DNA of 64,000 nucleotides, taken from positions 186,001 through 250,000 of the forward strand of contig NZ_SUGA01000001.1 in NCBI RefSeq assembly GCF_004963255.1, written 5' to 3'. The translations under genes were made by a program, and so were the position numbers. Numbering within the stretch: position 1 is the first letter of the stretch; every line of letters starts with the position of its first letter. Shown here piece after piece: positions 18,308-27,460 of the stretch. The notes beneath the pieces are model-generated. The model had not been told where the DNA came from. It was given only the letters and a program-made list of their open reading frames with translations, and did not search any database. The DNA comes from Mesorhizobium sp. (lineage in GTDB: Bacteria; Pseudomonadota; Alphaproteobacteria; Rhizobiales; Rhizobiaceae).

Positions 18308-19909
18308 ATGCGGCGCCCCGTAGACGTTTCGCGCCGCGCCCGGCGGGCCGCAATCGACGGCTTGCCGCTTCAGAAGAGCCCGCGATACCGGACCGGTCGC
18401 GGGGCGTCGCTTTTGCTGGCGATCATGCTTTCCGCACCCACGCTGGCCGGCGAGCCGGCCGCTCTGCCGACGAGCCGCACCGACCTGACGCCGAAGGACC
18501 AGGCGCGGGTTCTGGCCGTCACCAGGCCAACGACCGACTTCACCAGGCCTGAGCCGTTCGAGCTGATGCAGGGCGGAGCCGGCACGTCGGAGAAGGACGT
18601 CAACCGCGATGCCTTCTCGCAGTCCTCAGCCAACATCACTTTCGAGGAAGAGGGCAATTTCAAGCTCGGCAATGCGCTTTTCCGCAAGAACTGGGTGTCG
18701 TCGCCGTCGTCGACTCAGGCTTCCGACGGCCTCGGCCCGCTGTTCAACGAGCGCGCCTGCCAGAATTGCCATCTGAAGGATGGCCGCGGCCGCCCGCCGC
18801 AAGGTGATGCCGGATCGACGTCGATGTTCCTCAGGCTCGCGCGCGACGCGAGCAGCGCAGAGGAAAAAGCAGCGCTCGCCGACCACAAGGTGCTGAACTT
18901 TCCTGATCCTGTTTACGGCTCCCAACTGCAGGAACTCGCCGTCCCGGGCCTCAAGGGCGAAGGCAGGATGCGCGTTGATTACCAGGAGCAGAAGGTCACG
19001 CTCGGCGACGGCGCGGTCGTTTCGCTGCGCAAGCCGCGTTATTCTGTCGAAAATCCCGGCTACGGTCCGCTCGATCCGCGCACCACGCTGTCGCCGCGCC
19101 TGACGCCGCCGATGATCGGGCTCGGCCTGATCGAGCAGATCGCGCCGGCCGATATCCTCGCCCATGCCGATCCGGACGATCGCGACGGCGATGGCTTTTC
19201 GGGGCGGCCGAACATCGTGCGCGACGAGCTGAGCGGTGCGGTGACCCTGGGCCGCTTCGGCTGGAAGGCGCAGACCGCCTCGATCCGCCAGCAGGCGGCC
19301 GATGCTTTTGCCGGCGATATCGGCATCTCGACTCCGGAAATGCCGAAGCCTTGGGGCGACTGCACGGAGGCCGAGAAGGATTGCCTGGCCATGCCGAACG
19401 GCGTGCAGCAGCGGCTGGGCACGGCCGAAGCCCCGCCGCCGGTGATGGACCTCGTCACCTTCTATTCGCAGAATCTGGCCGTGCCGGCGCGGCGCGACAT
19501 CGCCACACCGCAAGTGCTCGCCGGAAAGAAGCAGTTCTACGACATGGGCTGCATTGCCTGCCACACGCCGAAATTCGTCACCATGCGCGGCACGCCCGAC
19601 AAGGCGCAGGCCTTCCAGCTGATCTGGCCCTATTCCGACTTCCTGCTGCACGACATGGGCGAGGGCCTTGCGGACGGACAACGGGTTGGAGAAGCCACGG
19701 GGAGCGAGTGGCGCACGCCGCCGCTCTGGGGTATTGGGCTCGCCGCGACAGTCAACGGCAACGCCTTTTATCTGCATGACGGCCGCGCCCGAACGCTCGC
19801 CGAGGCGATCTTGTGGCATGGCGGCGAGGGGCAGAAGGCGCGCGACCGCTTTGCCGAGGCGGCCGCGGTCGACCGTGAGGCGCTGATCAAATTCCTGGAG
19901 TCCCTGTGA
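18308..19909 (+). CDS. Di-heme c-type oxidoreductase-like protein (DUF1111/DHOR family)
   Basis: The 533-residue protein has a hydrophobic N-terminal segment ending near TLAGEP (residues 34-50), consistent with export. Two c-type heme sites are visible: CQNCH at residues 151-155 and CIACH at 415-419. Between them is a mainly beta region typical of the di-heme peroxidase-like or thiol oxidoreductase-like family. The substrate is not established. The annotation thiol oxidoreductase is common but weakly supported. It starts 12 bases after bfr and its stop overlaps the start of the second imelysin gene, so it belongs to the same transcript. Confidence 0.85.
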   Translation: MRRPVDVSRRARRAAIDGLPLQKSPRYRTGRGASLLLAIMLSAPTLAGEPAALPTSRTDLTPKDQARVLAVTRPTTDFTRPEPFELMQGGAGTSEKDVNRDAFSQSSANITFEEEGNFKLGNALFRKNWVSSPSSTQASDGLGPLFNERACQNCHLKDGRGRPPQGDAGSTSMFLRLARDASSAEEKAALADHKVLNFPDPVYGSQLQELAVPGLKGEGRMRVDYQEQKVTLGDGAVVSLRKPRYSVENPGYGPLDPRTTLSPRLTPPMIGLGLIEQIAPADILAHADPDDRDGDGFSGRPNIVRDELSGAVTLGRFGWKAQTASIRQQAADAFAGDIGISTPEMPKPWGDCTEAEKDCLAMPNGVQQRLGTAEAPPPVMDLVTFYSQNLAVPARRDIATPQVLAGKKQFYDMGCIACHTPKFVTMRGTPDKAQAFQLIWPYSDFLLHDMGEGLADGQRVGEATGSEWRTPPLWGIGLAATVNGNAFYLHDGRARTLAEAILWHGGEGQKARDRFAEAAAVDREALIKFLESL

Positions 19910-21003
19910 TGTTGAAACGCGTCGCTCTGATGTCGAAATGCCTGGTCCTTGTTCTTGCGCTATTTCTAGCCGCCGCCTTGCCGGCATCGGCCGCGGTCAA
20001 GGCTTTCGATGTCATCGAACGCGCGATCGATGGGTTCGTCCGCCCCGCCTATGCCAGTCTTGACGAGCATGCGGCGGGCTTGACCAAGGCGATGCGCCAG
20101 CTTTGCGAAGCGCCGTCCGAAATTAATCTCGAAGCGGCGCGCTCGGCGTTTTCCGGCGCGGTCGAGGCCTGGTCGGTGGCCGAGATCATCGCCTTCGGGC
20201 CGATCAAGGAAAACAACCGGCTGGAACGCATGCTCTATTGGCCGGACCGCAAGAGCATCGGCCTGAGGCAAGTGCAGGCCACGCTCGCATCGAAGGATCC
20301 GTCAGCCACTGATCCTGTGCAACTGGCGCAAAAGAGCGTCGCCATGCAGGGCCTCGGCGCGCTCGAATATGTGCTCTATGGCGACGGCGCCGAAACGCTT
20401 GCAGGGAAGGACGAGCCCTATCGTTGCGCCTATGGCAAGGCGGTCGCCGGCAACGTCGAAACCATGGCCGGCGAGGTGCGCGATGCCTGGCAAAAGCCCG
20501 ATGGCTTCGCTTCGCTCTGGGCCAATCCCGGCCCGAAGAACCCGCTCTACCGCGACGGCAACGAAGCGGTGACGGAACTGGTCGGCGTCTTCATCAACGA
20601 GCTGGACATGATCCGCGATGTGCGGCTAAAGGGCTTCCTTGGCGCCAAGCCGGACGCCGACAAGCCAAAGCAGGCGATTTACTGGCGCTCGCGGAACACG
20701 GCGGCCTCGCTGGCCGGGAATCTCTCCGGCATCGACCAGCTGTTCCAGGCTTCCAAGCTAGGCGATGCGCTGCCCGCCGACGCGCAGTGGATGGCCGAGT
20801 CCATCCACATCCAGCTCAGTAACGGCGTGACAACAGCGAAATCGATCCCCGGCCCGATCGACAAGGCGCTCGCCGACCCCGCGCTGCGCGACAAGCTCGA
20901 ACATTTCGCGCTGATCACCTCGAGCCTGTCGACCTTGATCGGCACCAGGATGACCGCCGAGTTCGGCCTGACCGCCGGCTTCTCGTCGCTGGATGGGGAC
21001 TGA
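19909..21003 (+). CDS. Second imelysin-like exported protein, HxxE motif not conserved
   Basis: The 364-residue product starts at ATG 19909, which overlaps the previous stop (TGATG); a GTG at 19906 is also in frame. It has a signal peptide ending at LPASAA (residue 28). The imelysin fold pattern is present (EAARSAFSGAVEAWSVAEII), but where the first paralogue reads GYHAIEF this one reads GLGALEY. The histidine is therefore missing and the glutamate kept. This type recurs next to DUF1111 and DUF1513 genes in other proteobacteria. It likely binds metal differently or acts as a partner of the first imelysin. Confidence 0.85.
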   Translation: MLKRVALMSKCLVLVLALFLAAALPASAAVKAFDVIERAIDGFVRPAYASLDEHAAGLTKAMRQLCEAPSEINLEAARSAFSGAVEAWSVAEIIAFGPIKENNRLERMLYWPDRKSIGLRQVQATLASKDPSATDPVQLAQKSVAMQGLGALEYVLYGDGAETLAGKDEPYRCAYGKAVAGNVETMAGEVRDAWQKPDGFASLWANPGPKNPLYRDGNEAVTELVGVFINELDMIRDVRLKGFLGAKPDADKPKQAIYWRSRNTAASLAGNLSGIDQLFQASKLGDALPADAQWMAESIHIQLSNGVTTAKSIPGPIDKALADPALRDKLEHFALITSSLSTLIGTRMTAEFGLTAGFSSLDGD

Positions 21004-21048
21004 GCATGACCCCAAAAAGTTGCAGACTTTTTGGACAAGGTCATGCTC
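21002..21048. repeat. Palindromic repeat, GCATGACC type, on the stop codon
   Basis: Outer arms GAGCATGACC (21002-21011) and GGTCATGCTC (21039-21048) are perfect reverse complements, as are the inner arms CCAAAAAGT and ACTTTTTGG. The repeat overlaps the stop of the second imelysin gene and ends 16 bases before the next start. It belongs to the same family as the elements at 25801 and 52864. Confidence 0.85.
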
Positions 21049-21064
21049 CGAGGGAGATCGTCCC

Positions 21065-22171
21065 GTGAGAACTCCCCTCATCGACCGCCGCGATTTCCTC
21101 CGCGCCGCAGGCGCTGGCTTTGCCGCCGCCATGGCGTCGCGCGCCTGGGCCGAAACGCTGGCCGCCGACGCTGTGTTTGCCACGGCCTTCGTCAAGCGCG
21201 GCGGCAGTTTTGGCGCAGCCGTGCTCTCCGAAGCGGGGAAAATCCTGCACACGGTCGATCTGCCGGATCGCGGCCATGACGTCACTTTCGATCCGGTGTC
21301 GAAACGCTCGGTCGTTTTTGCCCGGCAGCCCGGCACTTTCGCGGTCGTCTTCGACCATGCCGGCCGCGACAAGCCTTTGACCATTGCCAGCATTGCCGGC
21401 CGGCATTTCTTCGGCCATGGCGTGTTCTCGCCCGACGGCGCGCTGCTCTATGCGACGGAGAACGACTTCGACAACGCGGCCGGTGTCGTCGGCGTCTATG
21501 ACGCGAAGGCCAGGTTCAGCCGCGTCGGCGAGTTCCCGACCTACGGCATGGGGCCGCACGAGCTGCTCCTGCTCGGCGACGGCCGCACTTTGGCCATCGC
21601 CAATGGCGGCATCGAAACCCATCCCGACTACGGCCGTGCCGAGCTCAACATCGCGACGATGAAGCCCTCCTACACGCTGGTCGACCGCATCACCGGCGAC
21701 CTGATCGAAAAGCACGAATTGCCGCCGGCGCTGCATCAGCTTTCGATCCGCCATATGGACCGCGACCAGGCGGGCACCGTCTGGTTCGGTTGCCAGTATC
21801 GCGGGCCGGCGACAGACCGCCCCGCGCTGGTTGGCCGTGCCGCGCGCGGCAAGGAGCTCGAGCTCGTGGAGATGCCGCAGGACGTGCTCTCCGGCTTCCG
21901 CAACTATATCGGCTCGGTCGCCGCCAATGCCGCGACAGGTACGGTCGCCGTCACCTCGCCGGAGGGCAATTCGCTGGCCGTCATCGATGCCGCCAGCGGA
22001 AGCGTGGTCGCGACTAGGTCGCTGGTCGAAGTCTGCGGGCTTGCGCCCGACGGCGCCGGCTTCATGGCGACGACCGGCGCCGGCGAGATCGTCGGCGGCA
22101 CCGGCGCCATCCGTTCCGAGCCGGATTATGTCTGGGACAACCACATACTGCGCATTGCGGCCCCGGTTTGA
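21065..22171 (+). CDS. Tat-exported DUF1513 protein, iron-block partner
   Basis: The 368-residue product starts at GTG 21065, preceded by GAGGGAG. A twin-arginine signal is clear (IDRRDFLRAAGAGFAAAMA), so it is probably folded, perhaps with a cofactor, before export. The body matches the DUF1513 pattern of repeated short blades, for example GHDVTFDP, FFGHGVFSPDGALLYATE and GMGPHELLLLGDG, suggestive of a beta-propeller. No function is established. It is the last gene of the iron block, and a palindromic repeat lies between it and the second imelysin gene. Confidence 0.85.
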   Translation: MRTPLIDRRDFLRAAGAGFAAAMASRAWAETLAADAVFATAFVKRGGSFGAAVLSEAGKILHTVDLPDRGHDVTFDPVSKRSVVFARQPGTFAVVFDHAGRDKPLTIASIAGRHFFGHGVFSPDGALLYATENDFDNAAGVVGVYDAKARFSRVGEFPTYGMGPHELLLLGDGRTLAIANGGIETHPDYGRAELNIATMKPSYTLVDRITGDLIEKHELPPALHQLSIRHMDRDQAGTVWFGCQYRGPATDRPALVGRAARGKELELVEMPQDVLSGFRNYIGSVAANAATGTVAVTSPEGNSLAVIDAASGSVVATRSLVEVCGLAPDGAGFMATTGAGEIVGGTGAIRSEPDYVWDNHILRIAAPV

Positions 22172-22306
22172 TAACCGAGGCCCCTGGAGGCTGGTAAGCA
22201 AAGCCGCTTAACATTTCTCAGCCCTGGCCCTTGCGGCGGCGGCCCATGCCGGGCAGAGGGAATTGTGTTTCGATCAGTTCGTTAACCGGCCTATGAAGCT
22301 GCCCGT

Positions 22307-22996
22307 ATGAAGTTGCTTGCCATCGACTGCGCCGCCAGTCTCTGCGCCGCCTGTTTTTATGACGCAGACGCGGGGAAGGAGCTTGGCCGCGAGCGGCGCG
22401 ATCTCGGCAAGGGTCATGCCGAGCATCTGATGGCCGTCATCGAGACCGCGCTTGAAGCAAGTGGGGCCGGCTACCCTGACCTAGACGCCGTTGCCGTCTC
22501 GATCGGCCCCGGCTCCTTCACTGGCCTGCGCGTCGGCGTCTCGACCGCGCGCGGCCTGGCGTTGGCGCTGAAAATCCCGGCGATCGGCGTGACGACGCTG
22601 GAAGCCTTGGCTGCCGAGGGCGCGAGCACCTTTCCCGGGCGCGCGGTGCTTGCCGCGCTCGATGCCGGCCGCGAGGAAATCCATGCGGCGCTCTATGATG
22701 AAGCGTTAGTCGAAACTTACGGACCATCCGTAGCCACGCTTGCTGAGGCAGTGACCATGGCTATCAACGCCGACGCGATCCTTGTCGGAACCGCCGCGCC
22801 GCAGATTGCCCAGTCGGCAGGTCGTGCCTTTGACATCGGTCCCGTCGCTGCCACGGCCGACATCGCAACCTATGCCAGGCTGGCCTCGGCCAAAAACCCG
22901 GGCGAGAAACCGAAGCCGCTCTATCTGCGCGGCGCCGACGCCAAGCCGCAGGCGGGTTTCATTCTGCCAAGGCAGGACAAGGGAACCGAGCCCTGA
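22307..22996 (+). CDS. tsaB: tRNA threonylcarbamoyladenosine biosynthesis protein TsaB
   Basis: TsaB is the scaffold partner of TsaD and TsaE in making the t6A37 modification of ANN-decoding tRNAs. The 229-residue length fits. The ASKHA-fold N-terminus (KLLAIDCAASLCAACFYD) and the conserved SIGPGSFTGLRVGVSTARGL segment are visible. Its stop overlaps the start of rimI by one base (TGATG). This tsaB-rimI pairing is common. Confidence 0.93.
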   Translation: MKLLAIDCAASLCAACFYDADAGKELGRERRDLGKGHAEHLMAVIETALEASGAGYPDLDAVAVSIGPGSFTGLRVGVSTARGLALALKIPAIGVTTLEALAAEGASTFPGRAVLAALDAGREEIHAALYDEALVETYGPSVATLAEAVTMAINADAILVGTAAPQIAQSAGRAFDIGPVAATADIATYARLASAKNPGEKPKPLYLRGADAKPQAGFILPRQDKGTEP

Positions 22997-23490
22997 TGCG
23001 CATTCCGTTCTTTCAGCCGCGCCGCAGGGATTATGCGCTGGAACCGCTGACGGTCGCCGACAGCCCCGCTGTCTCGGTGCTGCATCGCGAGGATTTCGTC
23101 CGGCCCTGGACCGACGGCGAGTTTGCGGCACTCCTCGAACAGGACACGGTCTTCGGCTATGCGGCGCGGGAAACAGGTCAGGGCTCCAAGCCGCCGGTCG
23201 GCTTCGTGCTCGCCCGGCTCGCGGCCGGCGAGGGCGAGATCCTGACCGTGGCCGTCGCCCGCAGCCATCGCCGTCAGGGCCTTGGCTGGCAATTGATGGA
23301 CGCCGTGCTGCGCGAGCTCCACGCGCAGCGTGCCGAAGCGCTCTTCCTCGAGGTCGATGAGACCAATGCGCCCGCGATCGGGCTTTACCGCAGGCTCGGC
23401 TTCATCCAGGTCGGCCATCGCCCGAACTATTACCGTTCGACCGAGCACGGCCCGACCGGCGCGCTTGTCATGCGCCGCGATCTTCGCTAG
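22996..23490 (+). CDS. rimI: Ribosomal-protein-alanine N-acetyltransferase RimI
   Basis: This is a 164-residue GNAT-fold acetyltransferase. The acetyl-CoA-binding motif appears as VARSHRRQGLGWQLMDAVL, followed by LFLEVDETNAPAIGLYRRLGF, typical of RimI, which acetylates the N-terminal alanine of S18. It is translationally coupled to tsaB. In several other Rhizobiales a Fur/Mur gene follows rimI; here plsC does. Confidence 0.88.
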   Translation: MRIPFFQPRRRDYALEPLTVADSPAVSVLHREDFVRPWTDGEFAALLEQDTVFGYAARETGQGSKPPVGFVLARLAAGEGEILTVAVARSHRRQGLGWQLMDAVLRELHAQRAEALFLEVDETNAPAIGLYRRLGFIQVGHRPNYYRSTEHGPTGALVMRRDLR

Positions 23491-23516
23491 CCACAGTCCG
23501 GTTGGGGCCGGAGCGA

Positions 23517-24317
23517 ATGATCAAGAAATCACGGATTTTCCTGGCGCTCTTCTACGTCGTCGTCTGTTCACTGGTCCTGGTGCCGCTGCAGATCCTGTCG
23601 ATGAAGACGGGGCTCTGGCCCGAGACCTTCATCCTGAAGATCTGGCACAGCATGATCCTGCGGGCGCTGGGCATGCGGGTGCATGTGACGGGCAGCTTGG
23701 GCAAGGACCGCCCTCTGCTGGTGGCGGCCAACCACATTTCCTGGACCGACATCATGGTGCTCGGCTCCTTCGTCGATGTGAAGTTCATCGCCAGGGCTGA
23801 CATGGAGGGCTGGCCGCTGATCGGCATGCTGTCCAAGCTGCAGCGCACCGTCTTCATCGAGCGCGAGCGCAAGCGCACCTCCGGCGACCAGGCCAGCGAG
23901 ATCGCCAAGAGGATGGCGAAAGGCGATGCCATGGTGCTGTTCGCCGAAGGCTCGACCGGTGACGGCAACCTCGTGCTGCCGTTCAAGAGCACCTTGTTCG
24001 GCGCGGCCTCGATGGCGATCTCGGAGGGCACTGCGGAACAAGTCTTCATCCAGCCCGTGGCGATCGCCTACACGCGCCTGCACGGCATGCCGATGGGCCG
24101 CCGCCATCGGCCGATGACCGCCTGGATCGGCGACCAGGATCTGATGCCGCATCTCAAAACCCTGCTTGCGGAAGGCGCGATCGACGCCGAGGTGCATTTC
24201 GGCCAGCCGGTGCCGTTCTCCAAGGGCTCGAACCGCAAGGAAACGGCAAGGCTGATGGAAGCCAACGTGCGCGAGATGATGCAAGGCATCCTCGCCGATC
24301 CGGCCAAAAGCCGGTGA
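23517..24317 (+). CDS. plsC: 1-acyl-sn-glycerol-3-phosphate acyltransferase
   Basis: This membrane enzyme converts lysophosphatidate to phosphatidate in phospholipid synthesis. It has 266 residues from the ATG at 23517; an alternative start at 23502 is in frame. An N-terminal hydrophobic helix (IFLALFYVVVCSLVLVPLQIL) precedes the catalytic motif, here NHISWTD instead of the common NHxxxxD with Q, and the second motif FAEGSTGDG. An OlsA-type role, acylating lyso-ornithine lipid, is a possible alternative. Confidence 0.85.
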   Translation: MIKKSRIFLALFYVVVCSLVLVPLQILSMKTGLWPETFILKIWHSMILRALGMRVHVTGSLGKDRPLLVAANHISWTDIMVLGSFVDVKFIARADMEGWPLIGMLSKLQRTVFIERERKRTSGDQASEIAKRMAKGDAMVLFAEGSTGDGNLVLPFKSTLFGAASMAISEGTAEQVFIQPVAIAYTRLHGMPMGRRHRPMTAWIGDQDLMPHLKTLLAEGAIDAEVHFGQPVPFSKGSNRKETARLMEANVREMMQGILADPAKSR

Positions 24318-24390
24318 GTCCGGGGCTGCGCGGCGCGCTTCGGGCAGAATCGTCTGTTTTTTGTGACGGAAAGGCGCTAGAAGCCGCCCG

Positions 24391-25800
24391 ATGGAACTGA
24401 ACACGATTGAAAGCCACGGCATCGGCGCTGCCGCCGAGCGCTCGGCCGGCACTGACCGCACGGCAAAAAAGGTCTTCGTCAAGACCTATGGCTGCCAGAT
24501 GAACGTCTACGATTCCCAGCGCATGACCGATGCGCTGGCCGCCGACGGCTATGTCGCCACCGACGCCGTCGAGGACGCCGATCTGGTGCTGCTCAACACC
24601 TGCCATATCCGCGAGAAGGCGGCGGAAAAGGTCTATTCCGAGCTTGGCCGCATCCGCGACATGAAGACCGAGCGCGCCGAGGCCGGCCGTGAATTGCTGA
24701 TCGGCGTCGCCGGCTGCGTGGCGCAAGCCGAGGGCGCCGAGATCATCCGCCGCGCGCCGGCGGTCGATCTGGTCATCGGCCCGCAGACCTATCACCGGCT
24801 GCCCGACGTGCTGGCGCGGGTTCGTGGCGGCGAGAAGATCGTCGAGACCGAATACGCCATCGAGGACAAGTTCGAGCATCTGCCGCAGCCCAAGCACGCC
24901 GAGCTTGCCAGGCGAGGCGTCACCGCTTTCCTGACGGTGCAGGAAGGCTGCGACAAGTTCTGCACCTTCTGCGTAGTGCCCTATACGCGCGGCTCCGAGG
25001 TCTCGCGCCCGGTGGCACAGATCGTCGCCGAGGCTGAGCGGCTGGCCGAGGCCGGCGTGCGCGAGGTGACCCTGCTCGGCCAGAACGTCAATGCCTGGCA
25101 TGGCGTTGGTGAGAATGGCGAGGAATGGGGTCTCGGCCGCCTGCTGTTCCGGCTTGCGGAAATCCCCGGACTGGCGCGGCTGCGATACACAACCAGCCAT
25201 CCGCGCGACATGGACGACGAATTGATCGCCGCGCATCGTGACCTGCCCGCCTTGATGCCCTATCTGCATTTACCGGTGCAGTCGGGCTCCGACCGGATTT
25301 TGAAGGCAATGAACCGCAGGCACACGGCACGCGACTATCTGGCCCTCATCGAGCGCATTCGCGCCGCCCGTCCCGACATCGCCATGTCGGGCGACTTCAT
25401 CGTCGGCTTCCCCGGCGAGACGGACGAGGATTTCGAGGCGACGCTGAAACTGGTGCGCGAAGTGGGCTACGCCTCGGCCTTCACCTTCAAATATTCTCCA
25501 CGTCCTGGCACGCCGGGCGCCGAGATGGACGGTCATCTTTCCGAAACCGTGAAGGACGAACGGCTGCAGCGCCTGCAGGCGCTGATCAACGATCAGCAGC
25601 AGAATTTCATAGCCAGCGTGGTCGGCCGAACCATCAGCACGCTGATCGAGAAGCCAGGTCGCCGCCCCGGTCAGATTCTTGGCCGCTCGCCATGGCTGAA
25701 CCCGGTGATTGTTGACGACAAGGCCGGTGGAATCGGTGACATTATTGATGTGCGAATCACGAAGACAGGCCCCAACAGCCTGTTCGCCGAGTTGGTCTGA
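24391..25800 (+). CDS. miaB: tRNA-2-methylthio-N6-dimethylallyladenosine synthase MiaB
   Basis: MiaB is a radical-SAM methylthiotransferase that adds a 2-methylthio group to i6A37 of tRNA. The 469-residue product has three N-terminal cluster cysteines ([29 protein letters not shown]), the radical-SAM CxxxCxxC motif in [10 protein letters not shown], and a C-terminal TRAM domain (about residues 395-465). Its stop directly abuts a palindromic repeat at 25801. Confidence 0.95.
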   Translation: MELNTIESHGIGAAAERSAGTDRTAKKVFVKTYGCQMNVYDSQRMTDALAADGYVATDAVEDADLVLLNTCHIREKAAEKVYSELGRIRDMKTERAEAGRELLIGVAGCVAQAEGAEIIRRAPAVDLVIGPQTYHRLPDVLARVRGGEKIVETEYAIEDKFEHLPQPKHAELARRGVTAFLTVQEGCDKFCTFCVVPYTRGSEVSRPVAQIVAEAERLAEAGVREVTLLGQNVNAWHGVGENGEEWGLGRLLFRLAEIPGLARLRYTTSHPRDMDDELIAAHRDLPALMPYLHLPVQSGSDRILKAMNRRHTARDYLALIERIRAARPDIAMSGDFIVGFPGETDEDFEATLKLVREVGYASAFTFKYSPRPGTPGAEMDGHLSETVKDERLQRLQALINDQQQNFIASVVGRTISTLIEKPGRRPGQILGRSPWLNPVIVDDKAGGIGDIIDVRITKTGPNSLFAELV

Positions 25801-25846
25801 TGCATGTCGCCCAAAAGTGCCCGCGGTTTTGGGACAACGACATGCA
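25801..25846. repeat. Palindromic repeat after miaB
   Basis: Arms TGCATGTCG (25801-25809) and CGACATGCA (25838-25846) are reverse complements, with inner arms CCCAAAA and TTTTGGG. The element begins at the first base after the miaB stop and ends 34 bases before the phoH start. It is related to the repeats at 21002 and 52864 and to the right half of the one at 62381. Confidence 0.85.
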
Positions 25847-25879
25847 TAGCCAGAAGCCTCGGCAGATGAGGAGAGACGG

Positions 25880-26929
25880 TTGAGCGCTGCCGAACTGAAG
25901 AATCCGCCCCAGAACCAGGCGTCCGGGGCTTCCGACATGGCGCACATCGTACTGACCTTCGACAACAACAAGCTTGCCAGCGCCCTCTACGGCCAGTTCG
26001 ACGAGAACCTGGCACGGCTCGAGCAGAAGCTCGGCGTGGATATCCGTTCGCGCGGCAACCAGCTTGCAATCAAGGGCTCGGCTTCGGCCGCCGAACAGGC
26101 GCGCCGCGCGCTGGATACGCTCTATGGCATCCTGCAGAAGGGCGTCGACATCGGCCAGTCGGATGTCGACGGCGCCGTGCGCATGGCGATTGCCGCGGAC
26201 GACCAGCTGACGCTGCCGACCATGGAGCGCAAGGGCAAGGTTTCGGCCGCCCAGATATCGACGCGCAAGAAGACGATCTACGCCCGTTCGCTGACGCAGG
26301 ACGCCTATATGCGAGCGCTGGAGCGCTCCGAAATGGTCTTCGGCATCGGCCCGGCAGGTACCGGCAAGACCTATCTGGCGGTTGCGCATGCGGCGATGCT
26401 CTTGGAGCGCGGCATGGTCGAACGCATCGTGCTGTCGCGCCCCGCGGTCGAGGCCGGTGAGCGGCTGGGCTTCCTGCCCGGCGACATGAAGGAGAAGGTG
26501 GACCCCTATTTGCGGCCGCTCTACGACGCGCTCTACGACATGATGCCGGCCGACAAGGTCGAGCGGGCGATCGCGGCCGAGGTGATCGAGATAGCGCCTC
26601 TGGCCTTCATGCGTGGCCGCACGCTGGCGCATGCGGCTGTGATCCTCGACGAGGCGCAGAACACCACGCAGATGCAGATGAAGATGTTCCTGACCCGTCT
26701 CGGCGAGAGCTCGCGCATGATCGTCACCGGCGACCCGACCCAGATCGACCTGCCGCCCAACACCAAGTCGGGGCTGGTCGAGGCGCTGCGCATCCTCGAC
26801 GGCGTGCCTGGCATCGTCACCGTCCGCTTCAACGAAGGCGACGTGGTGCGCCACCCGCTGGTTGCCGAGATCGTCAAGGCCTATGACCGCGACGGCAAGC
26901 TGGCGCGGGGCCTGGGCGCCGAAAGCTGA
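25880..26929 (+). CDS. ybeZ: PhoH-like ATPase (YbeZ)
   Basis: The 349-residue PhoH-family NTPase is commonly linked to the endoribonuclease YbeY and ribosome maturation. The Walker A motif is GPAGTGKTYLAVA, Walker B is ILDEAQNTT, and an N-terminal single-strand nucleic acid-binding-like region is present (residues 20-95). The best start is TTG 25880 because GAGGAGAG lies just upstream; a Met 19 codons later (25937) is the alternative. ybeY follows after 12 bases. Confidence 0.9.
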   Translation: MSAAELKNPPQNQASGASDMAHIVLTFDNNKLASALYGQFDENLARLEQKLGVDIRSRGNQLAIKGSASAAEQARRALDTLYGILQKGVDIGQSDVDGAVRMAIAADDQLTLPTMERKGKVSAAQISTRKKTIYARSLTQDAYMRALERSEMVFGIGPAGTGKTYLAVAHAAMLLERGMVERIVLSRPAVEAGERLGFLPGDMKEKVDPYLRPLYDALYDMMPADKVERAIAAEVIEIAPLAFMRGRTLAHAAVILDEAQNTTQMQMKMFLTRLGESSRMIVTGDPTQIDLPPNTKSGLVEALRILDGVPGIVTVRFNEGDVVRHPLVAEIVKAYDRDGKLARGLGAES

Positions 26930-26941
26930 TCAAAAGGCTAT

Positions 26942-27439
26942 ATGGCTGACAATCCAGCATTAAGCGGCGAGACGCCGGTCGATATCGATATTTTCGTCGA
27001 GGCCGGCGATTGGCCTGCCGAAGCCGAGCTGACGCGCCTGGTCGATCGCGCCGTTGCGGCCGCCTTTGCCGAAACCGCGGCGACCGGCGTCTCCGAGCTC
27101 AGCGTCGTCTTTTCCGACGATGCTCATATCCGGACGCTCAACGCCGAATGGCGCGGCAAGGACAAGCCCACCAACGTCTTGTCTTTTCCGGCTTTTCCGT
27201 TTCCGAAAGGCGGCAAGCTGCCGCCGATGCTGGGCGACATCGTGCTGGCTTCCGAGACGGTGGCGAGCGAGGCCGCACTGGAAGACAAGCCGCTTGAGAA
27301 CCATATCACCCATCTCGTTATCCATGGCCTGCTGCACTTGCTGGGCCATGATCACGAGACCGACGCCGAGGCGGAGGAGATGGAAGCGATCGAGCGCGCC
27401 GCGCTTGCGAGGCTTGCCATTCCCGATCCCTACGCGTAA
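26942..27439 (+). CDS. ybeY: Endoribonuclease YbeY (rRNA maturation factor)
   Basis: YbeY is a zinc-dependent RNase involved in 16S rRNA 3'-end maturation and 70S quality control. The 165-residue product shows the diagnostic [11 protein letters not shown] motif, with three zinc-binding histidines. It lies between phoH and the CBS-domain gene, the usual Rhizobiales order. Confidence 0.95.
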   Translation: MADNPALSGETPVDIDIFVEAGDWPAEAELTRLVDRAVAAAFAETAATGVSELSVVFSDDAHIRTLNAEWRGKDKPTNVLSFPAFPFPKGGKLPPMLGDIVLASETVASEAALEDKPLENHITHLVIHGLLHLLGHDHETDAEAEEMEAIERAALARLAIPDPYA

Positions 27440-27460
27440 CAAAAAAGCTCAATTGACCTG

